Below, in pieces: positions 16,153 through 26,043 of a stretch of DNA of 64,000 nucleotides. The translations under genes were made by a program, and so were the position numbers. Each line of letters starts with the position of its first letter. Within the stretch, counting starts at the first letter, position 1. Under the pieces are notes generated by a model. The model had not been told where the DNA came from. It made no database searches and saw only the letters and a list, made by a program, of their open reading frames with translations. The DNA is from an uncultured Candidatus Melainabacteria bacterium (lineage in GTDB: Bacteria > Cyanobacteriota > Vampirovibrionia > Gastranaerophilales > Gastranaerophilaceae): NCBI GenBank assembly GCA_934692625.1, contig CAKUUC010000009.1:18921-82920 (forward strand), written 5' to 3'.

Positions 16153-16656
16153 TTAATTCAATCCGAGCATGAATTTATTGAGATTGGCAGAAATATTCAT
16201 TGCAGAAAATATTGAATTTTGGCTTTGAGTCAGGGTTGAATATTCGTTTTCAATGGCGGTTAATTCTGTGCGAAATTGTTGTACTTCGTTTGATTTTGTC
16301 TTATCATTTTCTGTTTGGAAAGTTAGGGTTGAAATTTTATTTGATAAACTTGTTAAAATTTCTGACATTGTAGAGTTTTGCGAAATTGATACTCCCATTT
16401 TTGATGCAAGATTTTTAGCTTTTGTGATTAGTTCAAGTTCGCTTGAACAAGTTGTTTCTTTGTTTTGAGTATCAGTTTTTTGAACTTGTTGTCTTGATTG
16501 TGCTGCTGTTATAAGCATTTGCGCTTGTGCTTCTGAAGTTACATTTGTTGTGTCAATGCCAAGTGCTTGAAGTTTACGTTTTGTTTCTTCGCTCAATTTA
16601 TTTTGGGTACAAAATGAATAACTAGCTCCCAAGTTAGAAATGTTATTTATAGACAT
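16153..16656 (-). CDS. Orphan 167-residue helical protein
   Basis: Starts MSINNISNLGASYSFCTQNK with AGAAAGGTGG upstream of the ATG at 16656; a longer in-frame start lacks a ribosome-binding site. Residues about 20-55 (LSEETKRKLQALGIDTTNVTSEAQAQMLI) form a compact helical unit. The rest is Gln/Ser/Thr-rich with coiled-coil character (about 85-145). No membrane segment or signal peptide. Function unknown; its short N-terminal lead-in before an aromatic residue loosely recalls the F-x-G proteins nearby. Confidence 0.65.
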   Translation of the reverse strand: MSINNISNLGASYSFCTQNKLSEETKRKLQALGIDTTNVTSEAQAQMLITAAQSRQQVQKTDTQNKETTCSSELELITKAKNLASKMGVSISQNSTMSEILTSLSNKISTLTFQTENDKTKSNEVQQFRTELTAIENEYSTLTQSQNSIFSAMNISANLNKFMLGLN

Positions 16657-16862
16657 AATGCCACCTTTCTGCATTATTCTGTTTAATGAAAATATTAAGT
16701 CTGTCAATATTTTTTACGGTATCAGGTAGGAATAACTTTAGGTTAATGCGCTGTGATTTTACAATAATTTACAACTTAATATTATTATAATATTTTGGGA
16801 TTGTTTTGATGGTATGTTTTTTGTAGAATTTACATGCAGTACTTTTTAAGAAGGAGAACACT

Positions 16863-18065
16863 ATGAAAAAATCAATTAAAGACCTTGGCGAAATCAAGGG
16901 AAAAAGAGCGTTAGTCAGAGTTGATATTAACGTTCCGTTGGATGAAAACAAAAATGTTACTGATGACACAAGAATTCAAGCAATTTTGCCAACAGTGAAA
17001 TTTTTGAAAGATAAAGGCGCTAAAATCATCTTGATGGCTCACTTAGGCAGACCAAAAGGTGAATGGAACTTAGAATTTTCACTTGAACCGGTTGCTAAAT
17101 ATTTGGCAAAAGTTTTGGGTGAAGATGTATTATTTGTTAAATCTCCTGTTGGTGAAGGTGCTGACAAAGAATTAGCAGAATTGAAAGACGGACAAGTTGC
17201 ATTGTTGGAAAATATCAGATTCTACAAGGCTGAAGAAGCTAAAGATGATGATATGACATTTGCTAATGAACTTGCAAAACTTGGTGATTTCTATGTGAAC
17301 GATGCATTTGGTGCTGCTCACAGAAAACACACTTCAACTGCAAAATTGGCACATGTTTTGAAACCTGCTGTTGCCGGATTGTTGATGGAAAAAGAAATCA
17401 GATGCTTATCTCAAGCACTTGATAACCCAACTCACCCATTTACTGCTGTAGTTGGTGGTGCAAAAGTTTCTTCTAAAATTGGTGTTTTAGAAAACTTGAT
17501 TGACAAAGTTGACAACCTAATCATCGGTGGTGGTATGGCTTATACTTTCGTTAAGGCTAATGGCGGTAAAATTGGTAACTCAATTTGCGAAGACGACCAA
17601 ATTGATACTGCAAAAGCTATTGAAAAGAAAGCTGCTGAAAAAGGTGTTAAACTTGTAATGGCTACAGACGTTTTAGTTGCTGATGATTTCTCTGGTAACG
17701 GAACTAATAAATTCGTTAAAATCAACGAAATCCCAGACGGATTTGAAGGCGTTGATGCTGGTATGGATTCAAGAAAAGCATTTGCAGATGTTTTGAAATC
17801 TTCAAAAACTATCTTGATGAACGGACCTGTTGGCGCATTTGAAAATCCTAAATTCGCAGACGGTACAAAAGCTGTTTTGGAAGCTATCGTAGAAGCAACT
17901 AAAAACGGTGCTGTTTCAGTAATTGGTGGTGGCGATTCTGTTTCTGCTGCTAAAAAATTCTGCAAGGCTGAAGATTTCACTCACGTTTCAACAGGTGGTG
18001 GTGCTTCTTTGGAATTTATCGAAGGTAAAGTTCTTCCAGGTGTTGCAGCGTTAGACGAAGCGTAA
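16863..18065 (+). CDS. pgk: Phosphoglycerate kinase
   Basis: 400-residue glycolytic kinase. Landmarks: RVDINVPLDENKNVTDDTRI near the N-terminus, the hinge and nucleotide-binding GPVGAFENPKFADGT, and the C-terminal GGGDSVSAAKKF and STGGGASLEFIEGKVLPGV. AGAAGGAG precedes the ATG, and a terminator follows. gap and tpi are not adjacent. Confidence 0.97.
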   Translation: MKKSIKDLGEIKGKRALVRVDINVPLDENKNVTDDTRIQAILPTVKFLKDKGAKIILMAHLGRPKGEWNLEFSLEPVAKYLAKVLGEDVLFVKSPVGEGADKELAELKDGQVALLENIRFYKAEEAKDDDMTFANELAKLGDFYVNDAFGAAHRKHTSTAKLAHVLKPAVAGLLMEKEIRCLSQALDNPTHPFTAVVGGAKVSSKIGVLENLIDKVDNLIIGGGMAYTFVKANGGKIGNSICEDDQIDTAKAIEKKAAEKGVKLVMATDVLVADDFSGNGTNKFVKINEIPDGFEGVDAGMDSRKAFADVLKSSKTILMNGPVGAFENPKFADGTKAVLEAIVEATKNGAVSVIGGGDSVSAAKKFCKAEDFTHVSTGGGASLEFIEGKVLPGVAALDEA

Positions 18066-18092
18066 TTCTTACGTTTGACAATCTAAATATTA

Positions 18093-18127
18093 AAAAGAGG
18101 TGAGTCTTTACTCGCCTCTTTTTTTAT
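18093..18127 (+). terminator. Terminator after pgk
   Basis: AAGAGGTGAGT/ACTCGCCTCTT stem with loop CTTT and a long T run. Confidence 0.9.
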
Positions 18128-18190
18128 TTTTTATAATGTATAATAGCAAAAAATATTTTGTTTGTTTTTTTGTATGAAAAAGAGGTATTT

Positions 18191-18763
18191 ATGGACGTAA
18201 ATTTTACTGGTTTTTCAAATATATATGGAATGAAGTTAAGAGTTAAAAAGATGAATGAAGCACAAGAGGCTATAGGTAATGTTGACAAAACTTATCTTTC
18301 TCTTATGTTAAAGGACGATGAAGCGGGGAATGATTTGTCAGAATTTAAAAAAATGATTTCAACCACTGACAAGCCAAATATTAAACACCCTATTTTTGAT
18401 AATTCTATTACAATTGTTTCTGCAAAAGAAACCGGACGTAATGATATGGGGATTAAAAATACAAAGTTCAATTTTTATGTAAATAGTAATACTCCATTGA
18501 ACGTGAATGATAAAAATTTGAAGTTTTTTACTTATCTTGCAAAGTTATTGAGAAAAATTCAAAATATACCGGAAGATAGTTTTCTTGTGTCTGACAGTTT
18601 GATGAGGTCCGGAGTAATCAATAAAACTTTGTTTTTAGACGATAACGTTCCATTTGATATCAGACAATTTGTACCTAATGTGTTCTATCCAATTAATGTC
18701 AAAGCTCAGGCAAAAGATATCAACAAAAATTTGCAAGAATGTATGACTGAATATTTTGCATAG
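18191..18763 (+). CDS. Orphan F-x-G protein, 190 residues
   Basis: Starts MDVNFTGFSN, placing the F-T-G motif at residues 5-7, the most N-terminal example of the motif shared by this gene cluster. AAGAGG supports the ATG at 18191. The body is mixed alpha/beta without signal peptide, membrane helix or recognised catalytic motif. It is the first of five consecutive genes (to 24768) whose products begin with this type of lead-in. Confidence 0.65.
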   Translation: MDVNFTGFSNIYGMKLRVKKMNEAQEAIGNVDKTYLSLMLKDDEAGNDLSEFKKMISTTDKPNIKHPIFDNSITIVSAKETGRNDMGIKNTKFNFYVNSNTPLNVNDKNLKFFTYLAKLLRKIQNIPEDSFLVSDSLMRSGVINKTLFLDDNVPFDIRQFVPNVFYPINVKAQAKDINKNLQECMTEYFA

Positions 18764-18879
18764 ATGGTTCAATATTTGATTTTCAATGTAACAAAAGTTA
18801 ATTGAATATCGCGGATATTAGCAAAAAATATCTTTTACTGGTATTAAACCAATAGAATAGTATATTTGAAAGGTTAAAC

Positions 18880-21800
18880 ATGTACATTTCTCCTATAGGA
18901 TTAAGACCATATAAAAATCATGCTCCGTCATTTAAAGCGCAAAATGGAATACCTTCAGAAATTGATTTGTTGAAGGAAATCAGAAAGGGCAATGTAAACC
19001 CGAATCAGGTAGATAATACAACAGGTGAAACGATTTTTCAGGTGTTGGTAAAGAATAACTATATCAATGCTGTTTCTTATCTTATAGCAAAGCCATCAAA
19101 CCGTGACAAAATTATAAATTTTTCGGCAAACGGAAAATATCCGCTTGATTATGCCGTCAGTGACAAAATGAAAACGATTTTGTCTTCACACGGTGCGATT
19201 TCAAGCCCTAAAAAAGATATTGCTGAAGTAAAGTCAGATTATCCCGATGCACGAGAAACTGCTGCAAAATTGTACATGGCAAATCCTGTTGTTGTTCAGC
19301 CAAAACAAATGAAAGAAGTTGAGCCTCAACAAACTCAATTAGAACCTGAAGAAGAGAATATGCAATCTCAACAGGTTGAAGCTTCAAGGCACTCTACCGA
19401 AAATAATAATGTAAATTATTTCAATTCTTTTGAAGAAGTTGAAGATGAACAAAGTTCTCAAAACGAAGTTGTAGAGAATAATAATACAGAAAGTCCAAAA
19501 CAAAATAGAAATACTTTAAGTGGGGATGAAATTGCAATTCCTGAAAGTTATGCTAATTATTCTGTTTTGAAATCGCAAAAGGACGATGTAAAGGGGATTT
19601 CAAAAATTATTGGTATGAATGAATTAAAAGTACCAATAATGGAAAATGTAATTTCACCGATGAAGGAAAAGTTTGCAAATTCGACATTGATGGCAAATAA
19701 TATTGATATTCCAAATGGTATACTTATTCAAACGCCTGAAAATATTACGCAATTTGTGAAAGCGTTGTCATCCGAAACTAAAATGCCGGTATTACAAGCG
19801 TTTAATCCTAACGAAGTTAAGCCGATGTTGAATGACATCGAGAAAAACTATAAAACAACAGGACAGAAAACGATTATTTTAATCCGTGGTTTTGACAATT
19901 TCTTTACTACTGGTGCTAATTGTGCGTTAGATGAGCACAATTTTATGTTGACAGTTGAAAATTGTTCGAAAAAAGGTGCGTTGATTTTGGCTACCGCAGA
20001 TGAGAAGTGTAATATTAATAAAAAATTCTTCAAAGCGGGAATTTTTGACAAGATTGTTGATTTGCCTAAACCTGATTATAATACACGGAAAATGTATTTG
20101 GACGAATATTTCAAAGATAAACATTTATTTAGCGACTTGGCTCCGATAAGTGACCAAATTGCTGAAATGACGGATAATTTTACGTGTTCTGATATTGAAA
20201 AAGTGTTGAAAGACAGTGCAAGACGTGCGGCGTCAAATTTTTATGATAAAGTTTCTCCTGAAACTTTTGATGCGGTACTTGCCGATTTTACTAAAGAGCA
20301 TGGAATTACTCCGATTGATGTGTACAACAAAACAGCAATCTATGATACTCCTGAATTTCAACGTGTTCCGATATCAAAAGATGAAATGAAAAGTTTGAAC
20401 CAAATGGGCGGACTTGACGACGTCAAAGAAAGTTTAGAACGTTTGTATGTGCAACCGTTTGAAAATTTGGACGAGTTGAAAAAACAACTTGGAAGTGCTG
20501 CTATTCCGGACGGTGCGATATTCTACGGTTCTGCAGGTAATGGTAAGACTTTGACAGCAAAAGTTTTGGCTAGGGAACTTGGATTACCGTTTTACGAAAC
20601 AAAATTATCAGATATTGCAAGTCCTTACATTCACGATGTGAGCAAAAATATTAGAAAAATGTCAAAGCAACTTAATGACAAGTACGAAAAAACAGGTGAA
20701 ATGTCGGTGTGGTTCTTTGATGAATTCGATTCTCTCGGTGAGGCTCGTGACGGTCAAACTGCAAGTCATAAACAAGAAGTTACGAATACTCTTTTGCAAG
20801 AATTGAACAATCCTTCCTCAAAGGGGTATATTTTGATAGCGGCGACAAATGACCTTGATGGAGTTGATGCTGCATTGAAACGTAGAGGTCGTTTGGGAAA
20901 TTGGATTCAATTTTCAAACCCTACTCATAATGAAATTATTGATATTGTTCGAAAAAATCTTTCCAAAACTCCGTTTACCAGAAAATATTCTGGTAACTTG
21001 GAATTTTTGGAAAAAATAGAAAAAGAATTTGAAGGTAGTTCAATTTCTTCAATAGTTTCAGTTTTGACAGATGCAAAACGTGAAGCGATTTTGTCAGGTG
21101 AAGATTTTGAAACTTGTATAAAAACTTGTTTTGATGAACATACAAAACGTCAAATGGGCGAATTTTGTAACAAAGCCGGTTTGAAACAACATCAATACAA
21201 GGATTACGATTTCAAAAATCTTGATGAATTAGGCGGAATGGAAGATGTAAAACAGTCATTAACTGACAATGTTGTAGATGTTTGGGATCCTGAAATCCGT
21301 AAGGCGTTGCTCGCTAACCGTCGAGCAATTCCTGGAGGTGTAATCTTGGAAGGTCCTGCCGGTACCGGTAAAACAACCGTGATTGAAACTTTGGCAAGGC
21401 AAATGGGTGTTCCGTTATTTAAGATGAATTATGCTCAAGAAGGAAATGAATATATCCACGGCGTTTCAAGGAATGTGACTGATATTTTTGACAGACTTGC
21501 TTTACAATCAAAAATTATGAAAAAGCCGGTTATGTTGTTCTTTGATGAGGCTGAAAAATTCTTCCCTCGTTATGCAGATGGTCATCAAATTGAAGAAGTT
21601 AATACTTATAAAGAGTTGATGAATAATGCTTCTGATAATGGTATAATTCTTGTCGGAGCAACAAATCATATTGATTTGGTTAACCAAGAGATTATCGGCA
21701 ACCCTAGAAGAATGGGAACCGTAATTCATGTTGGTAATCCGAGCGTTAAAGATAGACAAAGTCTGGTTAAATCGTTGCTTTCTAATTTGCCGATTTTATC

Positions 21801-21975
21801 AGAACCGTTGACAGATGATGTGGCTAAAGAGTTGGCAGAAATGGCAGACGGCATGTCTATCGGACAAATTGCGGATTGTGTAGACAAAATTATTGTTAAG
21901 GCTGTCAAAAAGAAAGAAAATATCACTACAGAACAACTTTTAGAAGGTTTTAAATCACAAAAAGAAAATAATTAA
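18880..21975 (+). CDS. Ankyrin and triple-AAA ATPase with F-x-G type N-terminus
   Basis: A 1031-residue protein starting MYISPIGLRPYKNHAPSFKA. Residues about 25-105 look like ankyrin repeats; about 105-225 is a Gln/Glu/Asn-rich linker. A first AAA-like domain (about 245-450) keeps a Walker-B-like strand (IILIRGFDNF, 332-341) and a lid but lacks a Walker A. The second has G550-SAGNGK-T557 and FFDE (612-615). The third has G825-PAGTGK-T832 and FFDE (887-890) with a RRMG arginine-containing segment. The layout recalls a Cdc48-type unfoldase with an extra degenerate module. The next gene, 20 bases downstream, also has ankyrin-like repeats and is a candidate partner. Confidence 0.85.
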   Translation: MYISPIGLRPYKNHAPSFKAQNGIPSEIDLLKEIRKGNVNPNQVDNTTGETIFQVLVKNNYINAVSYLIAKPSNRDKIINFSANGKYPLDYAVSDKMKTILSSHGAISSPKKDIAEVKSDYPDARETAAKLYMANPVVVQPKQMKEVEPQQTQLEPEEENMQSQQVEASRHSTENNNVNYFNSFEEVEDEQSSQNEVVENNNTESPKQNRNTLSGDEIAIPESYANYSVLKSQKDDVKGISKIIGMNELKVPIMENVISPMKEKFANSTLMANNIDIPNGILIQTPENITQFVKALSSETKMPVLQAFNPNEVKPMLNDIEKNYKTTGQKTIILIRGFDNFFTTGANCALDEHNFMLTVENCSKKGALILATADEKCNINKKFFKAGIFDKIVDLPKPDYNTRKMYLDEYFKDKHLFSDLAPISDQIAEMTDNFTCSDIEKVLKDSARRAASNFYDKVSPETFDAVLADFTKEHGITPIDVYNKTAIYDTPEFQRVPISKDEMKSLNQMGGLDDVKESLERLYVQPFENLDELKKQLGSAAIPDGAIFYGSAGNGKTLTAKVLARELGLPFYETKLSDIASPYIHDVSKNIRKMSKQLNDKYEKTGEMSVWFFDEFDSLGEARDGQTASHKQEVTNTLLQELNNPSSKGYILIAATNDLDGVDAALKRRGRLGNWIQFSNPTHNEIIDIVRKNLSKTPFTRKYSGNLEFLEKIEKEFEGSSISSIVSVLTDAKREAILSGEDFETCIKTCFDEHTKRQMGEFCNKAGLKQHQYKDYDFKNLDELGGMEDVKQSLTDNVVDVWDPEIRKALLANRRAIPGGVILEGPAGTGKTTVIETLARQMGVPLFKMNYAQEGNEYIHGVSRNVTDIFDRLALQSKIMKKPVMLFFDEAEKFFPRYADGHQIEEVNTYKELMNNASDNGIILVGATNHIDLVNQEIIGNPRRMGTVIHVGNPSVKDRQSLVKSLLSNLPILSEPLTDDVAKELAEMADGMSIGQIADCVDKIIVKAVKKKENITTEQLLEGFKSQKENN

Positions 21976-21995
21976 TTTTTCGGAAATGGAATATA

Positions 21996-23570
21996 ATGCA
22001 AATAAAACCAATTCAAAATACAAATAATAACGTGAATTTTCAAGGACTTCACGGAAATAAAAAAATGGTAAAGAAGTTTTATGAATTCGGATTAGACAAA
22101 GGTTGGAGTTTTGATAAGTGTATAGATAGGTTTGAAGTTCTTATAACTACTAGTAAAACAAATTTGTTTGGACAAGTTAAAGAATTTTTTGTTCAAGCAG
22201 GTGAGAGCATAAAAAAAAATGAAAAAGGGACTTTAGAGCTTAGTGGAGCAAAGAGTGTAAAGTTAGCTTTTGATTCAGACGGGCATTTGAAAGAAGGAAA
22301 TTATGGTCCGGGGTCAATGTATTTCTTTAGAGAATTAGTTAATGATATTGTTAAAACTTCCTCATCTGAAAAGCTTAAAAACCTATTATTGACGGAAAAA
22401 GTCAAATTTTCTGATATGGAATCTTATTCAGCATCTACATTAAAAGACAGATTAAATGATAAAGATATGGAAGAAGTTGCCAAGTTTTATACGGATAAAA
22501 TGATAAAAACCGTTGATAAAGATGGCAATACTCCTTTGCATGAAAGTGATATTAGAAATATTCGCATTGCGAAAGATTTGCTTGAAGATTTTCCTGAAAT
22601 GTTGACAAAATTGTTGTTGACAAAAAACAAAGCAGGTGAATTCCCGACAGATGGTAGAAATTTTGGCTATAGTATAGAAACAGAAAAAATACTTTATGAT
22701 ATAGCGACTCAGTTACGTTCAAATCCAAGAGCGCTTATTACTATAGTGGAACATAAACCTCGAACATTTATGAACTCGTCTGTGGTGGAAAAGTTAAATG
22801 CCGGAGGTAGTCCTTATCAAGATAGTTTTAGGGACAATATTTTAGCTATCATAAGAGAAGCAAAAGATACCATAAATTTTAATTATGGCAAATTTGTTCC
22901 GGTGATGTCACCTTCTGAATTTAATGTGGCAAAAGATGTTGAAAAACTCATAAAAGAAGGAATAGATATCAATAAAATTCTGAAAATTTCGAGAATGTCT
23001 GATGTTAAAAATACCAAAGGCTTGCTATTGAACAATACTGATTTTGCCAATAAAACAATAGATTTTATCTTAAATGAAGCAAGTTTAGACGATAAACAGA
23101 TGGCTATTGGAATTTTGAAAAATTTACCTGACCTGAGTTTTGATAAAGTTGATGATATGGGAATTTCAATTTTGGAAAAGATTATAAATTCTGAAAACTT
23201 TTCACTTTTAGATCTTGTGAAAGATAAAAATTTGACTTATTATCCCGAACTTGATGATGCTTATAAACAAGTTTGTGATGAATCTTTTAAACGACAACTT
23301 TCTAACCTCGACTTAAATTTTGTAGACTTGAAAAAGGCTATCAAGGCAGCATCTATGGAGGCTTTGAGAAAATTGGATTTTGAATTCAAATCACCGTTTT
23401 ATCACAGAAAAACTACAGGTCGGGAAATCTACGACACCTCTCGAGAAGATGACACTTACGAAATGTGGTTTTATCGTGATTTTTGTGATAAGTACAAAAA
23501 ATATCTTTACACACAATATGATGAAAGAGATGAAAAAGCCGTACAGAAGCCTCGTGGTTGGTGGGAATAA
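21996..23570 (+). CDS. Ankyrin-like F-x-G protein, 524 residues
   Basis: Starts MQIKPIQNTNNNVNFQGLHG, the clearest form of the shared lead-in (F15-Q-G17). An ankyrin-like stretch DGNTPLHESDIRNIRIAKDLL lies near residue 170, and later alpha-helical repeats pair SFDKVDDMGISILEKII-type units (about 380-410). No catalytic motif, signal peptide or membrane helix. It probably shares a transcript with the AAA gene and could be its adaptor or substrate-recognition partner; that is inference. Confidence 0.7.
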   Translation: MQIKPIQNTNNNVNFQGLHGNKKMVKKFYEFGLDKGWSFDKCIDRFEVLITTSKTNLFGQVKEFFVQAGESIKKNEKGTLELSGAKSVKLAFDSDGHLKEGNYGPGSMYFFRELVNDIVKTSSSEKLKNLLLTEKVKFSDMESYSASTLKDRLNDKDMEEVAKFYTDKMIKTVDKDGNTPLHESDIRNIRIAKDLLEDFPEMLTKLLLTKNKAGEFPTDGRNFGYSIETEKILYDIATQLRSNPRALITIVEHKPRTFMNSSVVEKLNAGGSPYQDSFRDNILAIIREAKDTINFNYGKFVPVMSPSEFNVAKDVEKLIKEGIDINKILKISRMSDVKNTKGLLLNNTDFANKTIDFILNEASLDDKQMAIGILKNLPDLSFDKVDDMGISILEKIINSENFSLLDLVKDKNLTYYPELDDAYKQVCDESFKRQLSNLDLNFVDLKKAIKAASMEALRKLDFEFKSPFYHRKTTGREIYDTSREDDTYEMWFYRDFCDKYKKYLYTQYDERDEKAVQKPRGWWE

Positions 23571-23591
23571 CAAATAAGAAAGAAAAATAAA

Positions 23592-24272
23592 ATGAGAATA
23601 CAACAAACAAATACAATAAATTTTACATCAAACAGACAAAGGGAAGCCGAATTGAGGGAACTCAGACGCTTACAGGAGCAAAGACGATTGCTTGAAAGAC
23701 AAAATTTACTTCAAAGTATTTCGTATCCTTCGCTTGATAACTCAATAAGTACACAAGTTGCCGGTTTTTTGTCAAAATTCACCTGTGCAATTCAAAACGC
23801 ATCGGAACATAACGTAATGGAGTTTTTCGGCGATGAACAAACCGCTCAAAGTTTGCGAAAAAATTTGTCGCCCGAATGTCAGGCTGATAGCAAAATGTTG
23901 CGTAAAGAAATTCAAACAATGCAAGAGTTGAAAGACCCTGTGATGATGCTTTTGAGTGCAAACAGAATGAAAAAATTTGTACCAAAAGAAGGCATTTTGT
24001 CACCTGACCAACAACATAATTTTGTCGAAGGCTTAAAAAAGACCGTTTCGACTGTCGTGAGAAATTCTGACCTTGAAAAGTTTGAGCCGGAAGACAAGGC
24101 TGCGATTTTGGAAATGGTACAAAAAGTTGAAAATTCAAATTCTGTAAATTTCGGTATTGAAGAAAAATTGAAAATTTTGGTTGACAGATTGAACACTAAA
24201 AAACTAAAACTTGGTTTTGTTCCACCGGTAAAAGTTCGAGAATTGGGCTTAGATAAAATTAAACTTAAATAA
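23592..24272 (+). CDS. Orphan F-x-S protein, 226 residues
   Basis: Starts MRIQQTNTINFTSNRQREAE, matching the lead-in with Ser replacing Gly (F11-T-S13). A highly charged Arg/Glu helix follows (about 14-42), then a mostly helical body. AAGAAAG-type ribosome-binding site. Fourth gene in the F-x-G run; function unknown. Confidence 0.65.
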   Translation: MRIQQTNTINFTSNRQREAELRELRRLQEQRRLLERQNLLQSISYPSLDNSISTQVAGFLSKFTCAIQNASEHNVMEFFGDEQTAQSLRKNLSPECQADSKMLRKEIQTMQELKDPVMMLLSANRMKKFVPKEGILSPDQQHNFVEGLKKTVSTVVRNSDLEKFEPEDKAAILEMVQKVENSNSVNFGIEEKLKILVDRLNTKKLKLGFVPPVKVRELGLDKIKLK

Positions 24273-24283
24273 ATAGGAAAACT

Positions 24284-24768
24284 ATGAAAATTCAACCTAT
24301 ACAATATAATAATAACGTAGTGTTTAAGGGATTGTTTTCAGGGAAAAATAATACAAATCCCGTAAACATTCCTGAACAACATGATACTTTTGAAAAGGAA
24401 GCTTTGGCAGCTCAAGAAGTGCCGACTAAGAAAAGTTTTTTGTCTAAATTAAAAATCCGATAAAGACTCTCAAAGAGAAAATTCCAAATATTGACCCTGT
24501 AAAAGAGCATGAATATAATCGGGAATTGTTAGAAAACTGGTTTATGAATACTACTAAAATTCGAGATAGAGTAGTTGATGGTAAATTGGATTTGGCAAAA
24601 TATCCAGAACACACATTGTCTGAGTTCAGCCCGCTGAATGAATATAATGACATTATGGATTGTTTTATAAAACAACAGTTGACAGAAGATTATGAACGAA
24701 AACTTCCGGTGCACAAATGTTCATTTAAAGAACTAAAAGCAACTCTTACGCAAGGTCAATGTCGCTAA
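24284..24768 (+). pseudogene. F-x-G protein gene interrupted by a -1 frameshift
   Basis: The ATG at 24284 (AGGAAA upstream) gives MKIQPIQYNNNVVFKGLFSG..., a textbook lead-in (F14-K-G16), but frame 1 stops after 59 residues at 24461. Reading continues without interruption in the -1 frame from about 24455 to the stop at 24768 (PIKTLKEKIPNIDPVKEHEY...), which also looks coding. The switch falls at a five-A run (24451-24455), so a one-base indel is likely: a pseudogene, a sequencing error, or less likely programmed slippage. An intact product would be about 160 residues. The 3' end overlaps the convergent radical SAM gene by 23 bases. Confidence 0.6.
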
Positions 24769-25948
24769 AGATATTCGGTGACGGCGTTTTGTTTTGATAA
24801 TTTAACCTGATTTTTGTCGGAACGGTTAATTCTATCGGGGCAGAAATTGATTTTACCCCAGTTGCAGGCATGGTGGCGTAAACTTTACCATCAATATCAA
24901 TACATTTTAGTGCAAAATCTCTAAGTGTTTCAAATTTTTGCGATGGAGTCAGGTTTTCCCATTTCATCGCTTCATCAATGAGCGCTTCTTGTTCTGCGAA
25001 GTTCGTTCTTTGAGTGAAAAATCTTCGCCCTCGTCCGCTTGCTTCAATCAAATGTGACTTGTCAAAGCGAGTGAGGTTTTCTGGTTTTAAATATGGTACA
25101 TTTTCGATTGACGAACCAACAAGATTTTTCACTTTTGCATAAATTTCTTCGTAAAGTTTACGAGTTGCGTTTTCGTTAACGAGTTCGTTTCCTTGTATAT
25201 TTGGTGCGTATCTGTAGATAATTTTTGATTTTCCGTTTTCAAACAATTTGAAAAATGTTGTAATTGCGTTAGCCATTTTGTTTGTATAAATATTTCTGAA
25301 AAACTCTGCATTTTCTTGATTTCCAGTTTTTAATGCAAGTCTTGATTTTTCCATAATTCCTGCAAATGGATTTATCGAAATGTCTATTGATTCAAACATT
25401 TTAGGATTTTTTTGTGCTAATTGCGCTAGTTCTATTGATGTGTTTTGAGCATATTTTGAATTTTTATTCCAGCCGGAAGTTACAAAAAGTATCGGCAAGT
25501 TTAGTTTTTCAAAAATTTGCTCAATGGCTTCTGTGACGGAATGTTTTCTTGATAGTCCTTTTATCGGAATGTCTGATGGGTTCGAATCGTCAATAATGTT
25601 TAAGTATTTATTTCCATTCAAAATATTAAATCCGAGTCGTTCATTGAGTTTCTTAAATCCATCTAAAAAACGTGTCAAATCTTCAAATAAAATAGTCTTG
25701 TTCTCTTGTGGTGTGGCGTTTTTTAGGCAATGCGAACACGAAACATTACACCCGCGAAAAAGATTCAGGGTTTCAAACCTTTTGGTAATAAAGCCCACTT
25801 CATCTAAATTTACTCCGTTAAATATCGGTATATCAGATTGTATACCCTCAAGCGGTGATAAATTAAACCTTGTTAGCGGGTATTTTGAGTTTTTCAGTTC
25901 CTGAGGAATGCTTTTTAAATGTAAGTTTATTTTTGATAATGAATTCAT
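24746..25948 (-). CDS. Radical SAM protein of unknown substrate
   Basis: 400 residues with the cluster motif C67-x3-C71-x2-C74 (RGCNVSCSHCLKNA), expected to bind a 4Fe-4S cluster and S-adenosylmethionine. No C-terminal SPASM cysteine array is evident. The N-terminal part is unusual in lacking a catalytic preamble beyond 60 residues. No clear ribosome-binding site precedes the ATG at 25948. It is convergent with the F-x-G cluster; a role in modifying those proteins is only a guess. Confidence 0.75.
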   Translation of the reverse strand: MNSLSKINLHLKSIPQELKNSKYPLTRFNLSPLEGIQSDIPIFNGVNLDEVGFITKRFETLNLFRGCNVSCSHCLKNATPQENKTILFEDLTRFLDGFKKLNERLGFNILNGNKYLNIIDDSNPSDIPIKGLSRKHSVTEAIEQIFEKLNLPILFVTSGWNKNSKYAQNTSIELAQLAQKNPKMFESIDISINPFAGIMEKSRLALKTGNQENAEFFRNIYTNKMANAITTFFKLFENGKSKIIYRYAPNIQGNELVNENATRKLYEEIYAKVKNLVGSSIENVPYLKPENLTRFDKSHLIEASGRGRRFFTQRTNFAEQEALIDEAMKWENLTPSQKFETLRDFALKCIDIDGKVYATMPATGVKSISAPIELTVPTKIRLNYQNKTPSPNIFSDIDLA

Positions 25949-26008
25949 TATATTTAGATAAAAATTGTAAAAGAAAATTTTTGCTATTTTGTTGCAAAGT
26001 TTTTCTTA

Positions 26009-26037
26009 TTGAATTTGGTTGGTTTTTGTAATATTTT
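26009..26037 (+). promoter_or_regulatory. Promoter for a leaderless bioF transcript
   Basis: TTGAAT (26009-26014), 17 bases, TATTTT (26032-26037), then exactly six bases to the ATG. No ribosome-binding site is present. No BirA-type palindromic operator is visible. Confidence 0.45.
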
Positions 26038-26043
26038 GTAGTT

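Noticed and set aside
24526..24768. Separate 80-residue gene with a TTG start
   Set aside because: It continues upstream in the same frame into coding-like sequence of the frameshifted F-x-G gene, so it is treated as the 3' part of that gene.
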